From Gammaproteobacteria bacterium (GTDB taxonomy: Bacteria; Pseudomonadota; Gammaproteobacteria; VBWC01): a stretch of 64,000 nt of DNA. The notes under the pieces are model-generated. The model was not told the DNA's origin, did not search any database, and saw nothing but the letters and a program-made list of their open reading frames with translations. Positions within the stretch are counted from its first letter, which is position 1. Each line of letters opens with the position of its first letter. The DNA is taken from assembly GCA_023266115.1 (NCBI GenBank), contig JAHFRU010000001.1, positions 335,905 through 399,904 on the forward strand, read 5' to 3'. Shown here piece after piece: positions 55,288 to 62,662 of this stretch. The position numbers and the translations under genes were made by a program.

Positions 55288-55790
55288 AGCCACACAACAA
55301 ACCACGCTGTCCGGTCTGTGACATGGAGGTCACGGATGAACGCTACACGACGGTGTACCAGCAGATGAATTTTGTCTTCTGTTCTGCCCAGTGCCGGGAC
55401 AATTTTACTGCGCACCCGCATCTCTATATCGGGATACCGGGACAGAATTCGCCGCGGCAGGAAGGCCAGGAGGCGCTCAAGCGCCGGCGGATACATCTGG
55501 CCGGATCGCTGGATGCCACGGAAGAAACAGGTGTGCAGGATGCCTTGTCCCGATTGATGGGTATCAAAGACGTGGTTTTTGAGCGCGACTGTCTCGCTAT
55601 TGTCTATGACCTGTTGCAGGTAACCGAAGCGCAGATCGAGACGGCGCTCGTTGACGCCGGCGCGCGGCTTGGCGGCGGATGGAGCGAGCGACTGCGGCGC
55701 GGCTGGGTTCACTATGTCGAAGAGACCCAGCTGGAAAGCATGGAGGTTACGCCGTCCACCTGTTGCAACCGGCCACCGCAGGGTCGCTGA
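55284..55790 (+). CDS. YHS-domain protein with an HMA-like second domain
   Basis: A 168-residue protein. Residues 8-50 form a YHS/TRASH-like domain with CPVCDMEV and FCSAQCRDNF, the Cys pattern of metal-binding YHS units. Residues about 65-125 resemble an HMA fold (RIHLAGSLDATEETG, then ALSRLMGIKDVVFERDCLAI and VTEAQIETALVDAG), but the usual CxxC loop is absent. Cytoplasmic. It sits between the AhpD-like gene (4-base overlap) and a truncated PII-like start. Probably a copper carrier or ATPase helper. Confidence 0.8.
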   Translation: MKPHNKPRCPVCDMEVTDERYTTVYQQMNFVFCSAQCRDNFTAHPHLYIGIPGQNSPRQEGQEALKRRRIHLAGSLDATEETGVQDALSRLMGIKDVVFERDCLAIVYDLLQVTEAQIETALVDAGARLGGGWSERLRRGWVHYVEETQLESMEVTPSTCCNRPPQGR

Positions 55791-55803
55791 TCGGAGGAGC
55801 ACC

Positions 55804-55863
55804 ATGCAATTCAGCAAGGTTACCGCCATTGTGCGTAACCAGATATTCGAGCAGGTGGAATAG
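55804..55863 (+). pseudogene. Truncated PII-like protein (N-terminal 19 codons)
   Basis: MQFSKVTAIVRNQIFEQVE then TAG. The first strand and helix of PII-superfamily proteins (K-V-T-A-I-V-R at the start) are recognisable, and a strong ribosome-binding site (GGAGGAGCACC) is retained. The remaining roughly 80 codons are missing. PII-like genes often accompany metal-efflux systems, so this is likely the broken start of such a gene. It could also be translated as a 19-residue peptide. Confidence 0.55.
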
Positions 55864-55905
55864 AGGTCATGATTTTTCAGCGTGATAATTATGAGGAGAG
55901 CAATA

Positions 55906-56604
55906 GTGATAGAGATTATTCCGAACTGGCATCCGATATTCGTCCATTTTACCGTTGCGCTGTTGTCGGCAGCGGTCGGGTTTTTCCTGCTTGCGACGAT
56001 TTTCACCGGCCATCGCTGGCGTGAGCAGTGGCTGAACGTGGCGTACTGGAATCTGTGGGCGGGCGGCGCGGCATCGATATTGACCGTCGCGGCGGGTTGG
56101 TACGCGTTCAATACGGTGACCCATGACACGCCATCGCATGACGCGATGACCGAGCACCGCAACCTGGCGCTGGTGACGCTTGCGGTGCTGTTGCCGGTCG
56201 TCATCTGGTCGGTACGGAATTACACGCGACAGCAGCGTGTCAGTACGATGTTTCTCGGCACGATGTTGCTGATTGCCGGATTGTTGCTGTCGACGGCATG
56301 GCACGGTGCCGAGCTGGTCTACCGTCATGGTCTTGGCGTGATGTCGCTGCCCAAACCGGAGACCGGCGCGGACGGGCACGGTCACAGTCATGGCCAGGCA
56401 GCCGGTGCCGCAGAATCGGGATCGCCTGCCGACAGTCCGCATCATGACGCGGGTCAAACGGGGTCCATGGATATGAAAATGACAGGTGACGACGCGACGG
56501 CAACCCATGACGACGATCATGATCATGACGCGATGGATCCCGGTGATATGGAGACTATGGATGAGCCGGCCGTAACGGATCACGACGACGATCATGCCCA
56601 TTGA
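55906..56604 (+). CDS. DUF2231 membrane protein with His-rich tail
   Basis: A 232-residue membrane protein. VIEIIPNWHPIFVHFTVALL from GTG 55906 matches the start of its paralogue at 53765, and GAGGAG precedes the GTG; an upstream frame to 55882 is not needed. Four helices: VALLSAAVGFFLLATIF, NLWAGGAASILTVAAGWYAF, LALVTLAVLLPVVIWSV and MLLIAGLLLSTAWHGAEL. The tail is rich in His, Asp and Met (HGHSHGQ; DDDHDHDAMDPGDME; HDDDHAH) and probably binds metal. It belongs to the copper operon. Confidence 0.87.
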   Translation: MIEIIPNWHPIFVHFTVALLSAAVGFFLLATIFTGHRWREQWLNVAYWNLWAGGAASILTVAAGWYAFNTVTHDTPSHDAMTEHRNLALVTLAVLLPVVIWSVRNYTRQQRVSTMFLGTMLLIAGLLLSTAWHGAELVYRHGLGVMSLPKPETGADGHGHSHGQAAGAAESGSPADSPHHDAGQTGSMDMKMTGDDATATHDDDHDHDAMDPGDMETMDEPAVTDHDDDHAH

Positions 56605-56654
56605 TCCGGCGCGGTGGCGGCGATGGCAAGGACAGCACGAGCAAGGAAATGACG

Positions 56655-56813
56655 ATGCAGGATCGCCAGCAGATGATGGAGCGTCGCATGGACATGATGC
56701 AGGGCATGATGGAACAGATGATGGAGCAGATGCTGGCGCAGCAGGGAGGCGCAAAGCCGGGCAAGCAGGACAGCAAGGCAGAGAAGGAGCACGATCACAA
56801 GGACAAAAAGTGA
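56655..56813 (+). CDS. Met-rich 52-residue peptide
   Basis: MQDRQQMMERRMDMMQGMME, then QMMEQMLAQQ and a basic tail HDHKDKK; 12 of the first 28 residues are Met. AAGGAAATGACG precedes ATG 56655, well spaced; ATG 56649 is an alternative. No signal peptide, so cytoplasmic unless secreted otherwise. Methionine runs bind Cu(I)/Ag(I) in other proteins; this peptide is placed directly upstream of the copper ATPase. No family recognised. Confidence 0.7.
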   Translation: MQDRQQMMERRMDMMQGMMEQMMEQMLAQQGGAKPGKQDSKAEKEHDHKDKK

Positions 56814-56871
56814 TCGATCCCGATGAAGGCGGTTTCCGGAGAGCGCCACATCCGGGTGACAGGAGCATGAC

Positions 56872-59283
56872 ATGAACAAAGTAGCCGATCCGGTGTGTGG
56901 CATGGAGGTGGCGGCGGACGCCACGCACCGGTATGAGCACGCCGGTAACGTCTATCGCTTTTGCAGCGAGCGCTGTCTGCAGAAATTCCGGCAGGCCCCG
57001 GATAAATATTTGTCCGGGGCACCATCAAAGAAAATGTCCGGTGCACCGGCAGCAGCGGCCGTCTATACCTGTCCGATGCATCCGGAGGTTCGTCAGCAAG
57101 GTCCCGGCAGCTGTCCGAAATGCGGCATGACACTGGAACCGGCGTCCGCACCGGTGGCCGCGGCACGGGAGACCGAGTACGTCTGCCCGATGCACCCGGA
57201 GGTGGTGCGGGATCATCCGGGGAATTGCCCGAAGTGCGGCATGACACTCGAGCCGCGTACCGTCACGGCTGCGGAAGATACCCGCGAGCTGGATGCGATA
57301 ACGCTGCGCTTCTGGGTAAGTACGGCGCTCGCCATCCCGACGTTTTTCAGCGCGACGATGGCCGAGTTCCGGCCGGAAGCCATCGCGGTGTGGATAGAGC
57401 CGCACTACCGGCAATGGCTCGAAATGGCGCTGGCCACGCCGGTGGTATGGTGGGGCGGCTGGATATTCTTCACGCGCGGCTGGCAGTCGTTGCGCACGCG
57501 CAATCTCAATATGTTCACGCTGATAGCTCTGGGCGTAGGCGTGGCGTGGACCTACAGCGTGGTCGCGGCGGTATTTCCCGGCGTCTTTCCGCAGTCAGTA
57601 TTTAACGAGATGGGTGTGGTGCCGGTTTACTTCGAGGCCGCCGCGGTGATTACCGCGCTGGTATTGCTTGGACAGGTGCTTGAGTTGCGCGCGCGCAGTC
57701 AGACCAACGCCGCGATCAAGTTGCTGCTCGGGCTCTCACCGAAGACGGCGCGCATCGTTCGAGATAACGGTGCGGAAGAGGATATCCCGCTCGGGCACGT
57801 GCAGCCCGGCGATACGCTGCGCGTACGCCCTGGCGAAAAGATTCCGGTGGACGGAACCGTGACCGAGGGCGCCAGTTACGTCGATGAGTCGATGGTGACC
57901 GGTGAACCGGTACCGGTGCCGAAATCCGCCGGCGAGCGACTGATCGGAGCCACCGTCAATGGTACGGGCAGCCTGCTGATGAAGGCGGAGAAGGTTGGCG
58001 CGGATACACTGTTGTCGCAGATCGTCAAGATGGTCGCCGAGGCCCAGCGCTCGCGCGCGCCGATACAGAAACTGGTTGACATTGTGTCGGGCTACTTCGT
58101 GCCGGCGGTGGTGCTCGTCGCGGTCATTACGATGATCGTCTGGGGTCTGTGGGGCCCCGAGCCGCGCCTGGCACATGCTGTTATCAACGCTGTTGCCGTG
58201 CTGATCATTGCCTGTCCGTGCGCGCTGGGTCTGGCGACGCCGATGTCCATCATGGTCGGTACCGGCAAGGGTGCGATGGCTGGTGTGTTGATCAAGAACG
58301 CCGAGGCGCTCGAGATCATGCGCAAGGTCGATACGCTGGTCATCGACAAGACCGGCACGCTCACCGAAGGAAAACCGAAACTCGTCGTCGTGATCCCGGT
58401 TAACGACTTTAACGAGCAGGACGCGCTGCGATTGGCCGCGAGTCTGGAACAGGGCAGCGAACATCCGCTGGCCGAGGCGATCGTGCGCGGTGCCAAGGAA
58501 AAGAAAGTCGGGCTGTCCAGGACGGAGGATTTTCAATCGGTCACCGGTCAGGGGGTGACCGGCAAGGTCGACAATTGTCCTGTGGCGCTCGGCAACATTA
58601 AATTGTTCGAAGGTCTTGGTATTGATGCCGGCGATCTGCCGCAGCGCGCCGACGCGATGCGCGCCGAAGGGCAGACCGTGATGTTTCTGGCCATCAATGG
58701 CAAGGCGGCCGGTCTCATCGGTGTGGCGGACCCGATCAAGGAATCGACGCCGGAGGCAATCAGCGATCTGCACAAGGAAGGGATCAAGATCGTCATGTTG
58801 ACCGGCGACAGCCGCAAGACCGCGGAAGCAGTCGCCGGAAAACTGGGTATCGACGAGATACAGGCTGAAGTGCTGCCGGACCAGAAGGCGGCGGTAGTCA
58901 AGCAATTGCAGGCCGAAGGCCGGGTGGTCGCGATGGCCGGCGACGGTATCAACGATGCGCCGGCACTGGCGCAGGCGCACGTCGGCATCGCGATGGGCAC
59001 CGGCACCGATGTCGCGATGGAAAGCGCCGGCGTCACACTGGTCAAGGGCGATCTGCGCGGCATCGTGCGGGCCAGACGCCTGAGCAGGATGACGATGCGC
59101 AACATCCGCCAGAACCTGTTCTTCGCATTTGTCTACAACACACTCGGTGTGCCGGTGGCGGCCGGCGTACTGTATCCGTATTTCGGGTGGCTGTTGTCGC
59201 CGATGATTGCGGCCGCGGCGATGAGCTTCAGCTCGGTCTCAGTGGTAGTGAATGCGCTGCGCCTGCGACGGGCGCCGCTGTGA
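56872..59283 (+). CDS. Copper-exporting P1B-type ATPase with YHS and two heavy-metal-binding domains
   Basis: An 803-residue P1B ATPase that should export Cu(I)/Ag(I) from the cytoplasm. The N-terminus has a YHS unit (DPVCGMEV, then [12 protein letters not shown]), then two repeated metal-binding domains ([20 protein letters not shown] and [20 protein letters not shown]) in place of HMA domains. The core has CPC at 448-450, DKTGT with Asp492 phosphorylated, SEHPL, the MVTGEPVPV actuator loop and [12 protein letters not shown]. It follows the Met-rich peptide by 58 bases. Length is the usual size. Export is inferred from the P1B class. Confidence 0.95.
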   Translation: MNKVADPVCGMEVAADATHRYEHAGNVYRFCSERCLQKFRQAPDKYLSGAPSKKMSGAPAAAAVYTCPMHPEVRQQGPGSCPKCGMTLEPASAPVAAARETEYVCPMHPEVVRDHPGNCPKCGMTLEPRTVTAAEDTRELDAITLRFWVSTALAIPTFFSATMAEFRPEAIAVWIEPHYRQWLEMALATPVVWWGGWIFFTRGWQSLRTRNLNMFTLIALGVGVAWTYSVVAAVFPGVFPQSVFNEMGVVPVYFEAAAVITALVLLGQVLELRARSQTNAAIKLLLGLSPKTARIVRDNGAEEDIPLGHVQPGDTLRVRPGEKIPVDGTVTEGASYVDESMVTGEPVPVPKSAGERLIGATVNGTGSLLMKAEKVGADTLLSQIVKMVAEAQRSRAPIQKLVDIVSGYFVPAVVLVAVITMIVWGLWGPEPRLAHAVINAVAVLIIACPCALGLATPMSIMVGTGKGAMAGVLIKNAEALEIMRKVDTLVIDKTGTLTEGKPKLVVVIPVNDFNEQDALRLAASLEQGSEHPLAEAIVRGAKEKKVGLSRTEDFQSVTGQGVTGKVDNCPVALGNIKLFEGLGIDAGDLPQRADAMRAEGQTVMFLAINGKAAGLIGVADPIKESTPEAISDLHKEGIKIVMLTGDSRKTAEAVAGKLGIDEIQAEVLPDQKAAVVKQLQAEGRVVAMAGDGINDAPALAQAHVGIAMGTGTDVAMESAGVTLVKGDLRGIVRARRLSRMTMRNIRQNLFFAFVYNTLGVPVAAGVLYPYFGWLLSPMIAAAAMSFSSVSVVVNALRLRRAPL

Positions 59284-59319
59284 GAGTGTAATGACTAGTT
59301 CAGCAAAGCGAATAGAGCG

Positions 59320-59685
59320 ATGGTCTGGAAGCAACTGATCGCTGCCCTGTCGATTGCGGTCGTTGTGGGCGGCGCTTTGGCGGGCTGTGACCGGGGGAGT
59401 GCCGGTGGTCACATGGGTCAAATGATGGGCGGCGGCATGACGGGACGAATCCCTGCCGGTGATAACGATCCACCGTTGCCGGAGGCGCAATCGCCAGGCG
59501 CGAAACTGATTCAGCAATACTGCAGTCAGTGCCATGCGCCGCCGACGCCGGCAGCCCACTCCGCGCAGGTGTGGCCTGCCTTGGTTGCCCGCATGAAACA
59601 GCACATGGTCACCCAGGCCGCCGCGGTGCCGGATACTGAGCAGCTTCAGGAAATAATCGCGTATCTGCAGCGGCATGCAGGCTGA
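59320..59685 (+). CDS. Lipoprotein with c-type cytochrome-like motif
   Basis: A 121-residue product. Signal MVWKQLIAALSIAVVVGGAL with lipobox ALAGC (Cys23), a Met/His-rich linker (HMGQMMGGGM), and a heme-binding CSQCH at 68-72 in YCSQCHAPPTP. KQHMVTQAAAVPDTEQLQEI includes a possible axial Met. So it looks like a small lipid-anchored monoheme cytochrome c near the copper ATPase. The last two codons and stop lie in the 175-base direct repeat, so the C-terminus could be repeat-derived. Confidence 0.8.
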   Translation: MVWKQLIAALSIAVVVGGALAGCDRGSAGGHMGQMMGGGMTGRIPAGDNDPPLPEAQSPGAKLIQQYCSQCHAPPTPAAHSAQVWPALVARMKQHMVTQAAAVPDTEQLQEIIAYLQRHAG

Positions 59686-59851
59686 ACGAGGGGTGTAGGG
59701 AAAAGGGAATGAAACACAAGCGGCAATGGAAAGCACCTTTGTAAGCCATGCATATATATGAGGAGAAACAGTCATGACTCAGCAAACGCAGACACACAGC
59801 GAGAAATCAACGGTAACGAGAACGGCGGCGAAAGAAACGCCCGGCAGCAAG
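59677..59851 (+). repeat. 175-base direct repeat, copy 1
   Basis: Identical in length and nearly identical in sequence (two mismatches seen: GGGAATG/GGGAGTG and GTAAGCC/GTAAACC) to 62296-62470. It contains the end of the preceding gene, a leader with the ribosome-binding site GAGGAGAAAC, and the first 26 codons of a DUF2934 gene. The two copies are 2619 bases apart in the same orientation. Confidence 0.95.
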
Positions 59852-59878
59852 TCATCGACGCCGCGGCGATGGCGCTGA
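59774..59878 (+). pseudogene. DUF2934 gene, truncated at the repeat edge
   Basis: The first 26 codons (MTQQTQTHSEKSTVTRTAAK, ETPGSK) are identical to the intact gene at 62393. Beyond the repeat edge the frame continues SSTPRRWR and stops at TGA 59876. The DUF2934 domain itself is lost. The break point coincides with the start of the ATPase-tail remnant, so one deletion explains both. Confidence 0.9.
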
Positions 59879-59937
59879 GTTCGCTACCGGTGATCGTCAA
59901 CTCGGCCATGCTCAAACGCGCGAGGCTAAGGCCATGA
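59851..59937 (+). pseudogene. C-terminal remnant of a second P-type ATPase
   Basis: A frame of 28 codons (VIDAAAMALSSLPVIVNSAM, then LKRARLRP and TGA) matches the last transmembrane helix and tail of copper P1B ATPases; compare [20 protein letters not shown] at the end of the intact ATPase at 56872-59283. It has no start codon of its own. Its TGA overlaps the ATG of the methyltransferase (ATGA), the usual junction between such ATPases and a downstream gene. It shows that an ATPase once preceded the methyltransferase here. Confidence 0.8.
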
Positions 59938-60932
59938 GCGCGCCGCGCAGGGAAGAGCGGAAGCGAAGGGTTCTGCCAGTGTCGCACGAGACACGAGCCC
60001 AAGGGTGGGCGAAGGTAGAACAATGCAGGAGCAATTGTCGAGGACGCCGGGAGCGACCGCCGCACAGCCCCATTGCAGGCAAGTTATGCGCGGCTGCCGC
60101 CGTTATCTTCGCGGCTATTGTCTTGCGCGTGTGGGGCGTCACGCCGTTCACGCTGTTGCTCGCCATCATCGCCCTGAGCTATCCCGCCGTGAGGCTGTAT
60201 GGCTGGTGGCTGTCGCGCCGGGCACTGGCTGTGCTCGATGAACCGGCGACGCACACTCACGGCATGACTATGAACTATGCAGCGCCGGTGTACGACTTTT
60301 ACTGTCCGCTGCTGGGGCTCGGCGCGGAATTCCGCCAGGAAACGCTGCGCCATGCGGACTTGCAGCCGGGACAGCAGGTGCTGGATGTCGGTTGCGGCAC
60401 CGGTGTGCTGATACGCCTTGCAGCGCGGATGGTGGGGGATACAGGTGAAGCGGTTGGCATCGATCCTTCGCCCGCCATGCTGCAAGTTGCGCGGCGCAAT
60501 GCAAGCGCCGACGGCTCCAGGGATGGAGGAGTTAGAGCGAAGCAGGAAGCCAGAGCCGAGGCGAACTGCGCGATGTTCAAGGTGGCCGCCATCGAGGCCT
60601 TGCCCTTCGAGGCAGGGCGGTTCGATGTCGTGTTCTCCAGCTGCATGCTGCACCATCTGCCGCCGGACGTGAAACGCGCAGGACTCGCCGAGGTATACCG
60701 CGTACTCAAACCCGGCGGCCGCTTCGTGATCGTCGATGTCGACCGCCCCGCAACCTGGTGGGTGTGGTTGATCGTCTGGCCTTTGCTGTTCATGCCGATG
60801 ACCGCGGTTAATCTGCGCGGCGAGATTCCCTCATATTTGCGCGCCGCCGGTTTCGAGCCCGTGAACGCTAAAGGGCGCTGGATAAAATTGCTGAGTTTTT
60901 GGGTGGCCGCGAAACCACCGGCCGTGCCGTGA
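59934..60932 (+). CDS. SAM-dependent methyltransferase with N-terminal membrane segments
   Basis: A 332-residue protein. Two hydrophobic stretches (LCAAAAVIFAAIVLRVWG; FTLLLAIIALSYPAVRLYGW) at about residues 50-92 precede a class I SAM methyltransferase domain: LDVGCGTGVLIRLAARMVGD (motif I), GIDPSPAMLQVARRNA, FDVVFSSCMLHHLPPDVKRA and LKPGGRFVIVDVDR. The first 45 residues are basic and possibly not natural, because the start overlaps the ATPase remnant; an internal start would leave the domain intact. Substrate unknown. Part of the scrambled copper module. Confidence 0.85.
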   Translation: MSAPRREERKRRVLPVSHETRAQGWAKVEQCRSNCRGRRERPPHSPIAGKLCAAAAVIFAAIVLRVWGVTPFTLLLAIIALSYPAVRLYGWWLSRRALAVLDEPATHTHGMTMNYAAPVYDFYCPLLGLGAEFRQETLRHADLQPGQQVLDVGCGTGVLIRLAARMVGDTGEAVGIDPSPAMLQVARRNASADGSRDGGVRAKQEARAEANCAMFKVAAIEALPFEAGRFDVVFSSCMLHHLPPDVKRAGLAEVYRVLKPGGRFVIVDVDRPATWWVWLIVWPLLFMPMTAVNLRGEIPSYLRAAGFEPVNAKGRWIKLLSFWVAAKPPAVP

Positions 60933-60953
60933 TGCACTCATCAAAAAAACAGG

Positions 60954-61102
60954 TTGTGTGCTGCGCACGCTTGGTGGGCACAAACAACGTGCCCACCCTA
61001 CATCTGATTGCTTCGCCGCTCCAAGCGAAGCGCAACCATAAATGTAGGGTGGGTTAGGCGCGTTTTTTGCGCCGTAACCCACCAAGCGTGCGCAGCACAC
61101 AA
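60954..61102. repeat. Palindromic repeat with 25-base perfect terminal inverted repeats
   Basis: The left end (60954-60978, beginning TTGTGTGCTGCGCACGCTTG) is the exact reverse complement of the right end (61078-61102). Inside are GCCCACCCTACAT and ATGTAGGGTGGG, a second inverted pair, and GGCGCGTTTTTTGCGCC. No coding capacity. MITE-like, with a decayed relative near 21838-21926. It lies between the methyltransferase and DUF2933 genes. Confidence 0.85.
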
Positions 61103-61140
61103 ATTGTTTCTTTAACGTATTTAATTGTCGAGGTGGCGCT

Positions 61141-61353
61141 ATGCCTGATACATATGAACACCATTCACCGCGCGGCGGCAAGAGCAGGGTCAACTGGATA
61201 TTGACCGGCTTTTTCGCCATCGCCGCGTTTTTCCTTTTCAGCGAGCATCGCGCCCATGCGCTCGGTCTGTTGCCTTATCTGTTGCTGCTCGCTTGTCCGT
61301 TGATGCATCTCTTCATGCACCGTGGCCATGGTGGAGGGCACAAACATGACTGA
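61141..61353 (+). CDS. DUF2933 small membrane protein
   Basis: A 70-residue product matching the DUF2933 pattern: ILTGFFAIAAFFLFSEHRAH, then LLPYLLLLACPLMHLFMHRG, ending GHGGGHKHD. Two helices and a His-rich tail that can bind metal. Such proteins occur beside copper ATPases and isoprenylcysteine methyltransferase genes. GGTGGCGCT precedes the ATG at 61141, a weak site. It overlaps the next gene by eight bases. Confidence 0.85.
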   Translation: MPDTYEHHSPRGGKSRVNWILTGFFAIAAFFLFSEHRAHALGLLPYLLLLACPLMHLFMHRGHGGGHKHD

Positions 61354-61990
61354 AACCGCGCCCGCCTACGGCCTGTGGTCGCTGGTGATCATCAATTCCG
61401 CGATTTTCATCTTCTTTGCGTTCAGCTTTTCCAAGCCGCAGACGAAACGTGACTGGCGTTCATTCAGCGCCTTCTCGGCGTTTCTCGTTGCGCTGTTCAC
61501 TGAGATGTATGGTTTCCCGCTGACTATCTACTTTCTTTCCGGCTGGCTGCAGACCAACTATCCGCAGGTGGATTGGCTTTCCCATGATGCAGGGCATTTG
61601 CTGGAGATGCTGTTCGGCTGGCGTGCCAACCCGCACTGGGGACCGTTTCATATTTTAAGCATGGTGTTCATCGGAGGTGGTTTCTGGTTGCTCGCTTCTG
61701 CATGGAGTGTGCTTTACGCCGCACAGACCACAGGCACGCTGGCGACGACAGGCCCTTATGCGCGGATACGCCATCCGCAATACGTCGCATTTGTGATGAT
61801 CATGTTCGGCTTTCTGCTGCAATGGCCGACGATCCTGACACTCGCGATGTTTCCGCTGCTGGTTTACATGTACCGGCGACTTGCCCGACGCGAGGAGGCA
61901 GAGGTACGTCAGGCGTTCGCCGCAGAGTATGCGCGCTATGCGGCGCATACTCCCGCCTGTATCCCGGTCTTTGGGGCGGCAAGGGAATAA
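61346..61990 (+). CDS. Isoprenylcysteine carboxyl methyltransferase-like membrane protein
   Basis: A 214-residue membrane methyltransferase of the ICMT/phosphatidylethanolamine N-methyltransferase family. Helices: SLVIINSAIFIFFAFSF, FLVALFTEMYGFPLTIYFL, HILSMVFIGGGFWLLASAW. The C-terminal catalytic segment is GPYARIRHPQYVAFVMIMFG then RREEAEVRQAFAAEYARYAA, with the RHPQY and EE motifs. ATG 61346 is preferred: GGTGGAGGG is correctly spaced and the start overlaps the DUF2933 stop. The substrate in bacteria is unknown. Confidence 0.9.
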   Translation: MTETAPAYGLWSLVIINSAIFIFFAFSFSKPQTKRDWRSFSAFSAFLVALFTEMYGFPLTIYFLSGWLQTNYPQVDWLSHDAGHLLEMLFGWRANPHWGPFHILSMVFIGGGFWLLASAWSVLYAAQTTGTLATTGPYARIRHPQYVAFVMIMFGFLLQWPTILTLAMFPLLVYMYRRLARREEAEVRQAFAAEYARYAAHTPACIPVFGAARE

Positions 61991-62031
61991 CCGTGGCGGC
62001 AACCGGCAGCCGTACGCTGATGTAGCTGTGG

Positions 62032-62304
62032 ATGCCGTTGTCGACGATGATCAACGGAGGGAATGTGTGGTTTGTTGATGGACAACACGGCTGGTTGATG
62101 GTAATCGGGATATTGCACCTGCTGATTCTCTGGGTGCTCGCGATACTCGGGAGTTTTGCGTTGTGGAAATGGTTTTTTGGTGATACGGCGGTCAGTCGGC
62201 CTGCGCCGGACAAAACGCCTTTGCAGATACTCCAGGAACGCTACGCCCGTGGTGACCTGGATCGTGAGGCGTACGAGGAGACAAAACGGGATTTGGCAGG
62301 CTGA
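62032..62304 (+). CDS. SHOCT-domain membrane protein
   Basis: A 90-residue product with one helix (LMVIGILHLLILWVLAILGS) and a C-terminal SHOCT motif (LQILQERYARGDLDREAYEE, TKRDL). SHOCT segments are oligomerisation motifs at the ends of small membrane proteins. A start at ATG 62047 is an alternative. The last codons and TGA fall at the left edge of direct-repeat copy 2. It follows the methyltransferase gene by 41 bases and belongs to the same module. Confidence 0.85.
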   Translation: MPLSTMINGGNVWFVDGQHGWLMVIGILHLLILWVLAILGSFALWKWFFGDTAVSRPAPDKTPLQILQERYARGDLDREAYEETKRDLAG

Positions 62305-62470
62305 ACGAGGGGTGTAGGGAAAAGGGAGTGAAACACAAGCGGCAATGGAAAGCACCTTTGTAAACCATGCATATATATGAGGAGAAACAGTCATGACTCA
62401 GCAAACGCAGACACACAGCGAGAAATCAACGGTAACGAGAACGGCGGCGAAAGAAACGCCCGGCAGCAAG
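62296..62470 (+). repeat. 175-base direct repeat, copy 2
   Basis: Nearly identical to 59677-59851. This copy leads into the intact DUF2934 gene. The left boundary of both copies falls at the same place relative to the stop codon of the preceding gene (GCAGGCTGA), although the preceding genes are unrelated. Confidence 0.95.
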
Positions 62471-62662
62471 ACGGCTGACACCGGGCGCCGGGCAGCGGGA
62501 CGCAAGGCGGCGCGGGTACTTACCCCGGAGGAGCGGCATGGCTTGATTGCCGAAGCGGCGTATCTGATTGCGGAACAGCGCGGTTTCCGGGGAGAAGCAG
62601 CACTGGACGACTGGCTGCAGGCGGAGACGGAAATCGACATGCGCCTGTTCGGATCGGCGTAG
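62393..62662 (+). CDS. DUF2934 protein
   Basis: An 89-residue product. The N-terminal 30 residues are polar and Thr/Lys-rich; the C-terminal 50 form the DUF2934 domain (LTPEERHGLIAEAAYLIAEQ, then RGFRGEAALDDWLQAETEID). Strong ribosome-binding site GAGGAGAAACAGTC. The domain occurs in small proteins of unknown function in proteobacteria and near metal or stress genes. Intact, unlike its copy at 59774. Confidence 0.9.
   Translation: MTQQTQTHSEKSTVTRTAAKETPGSKTADTGRRAAGRKAARVLTPEERHGLIAEAAYLIAEQRGFRGEAALDDWLQAETEIDMRLFGSA

Noticed and set aside
57736..58980. 414-codon frame antisense to the copper ATPase
   Set aside because: Shadow of a conserved ATPase core.
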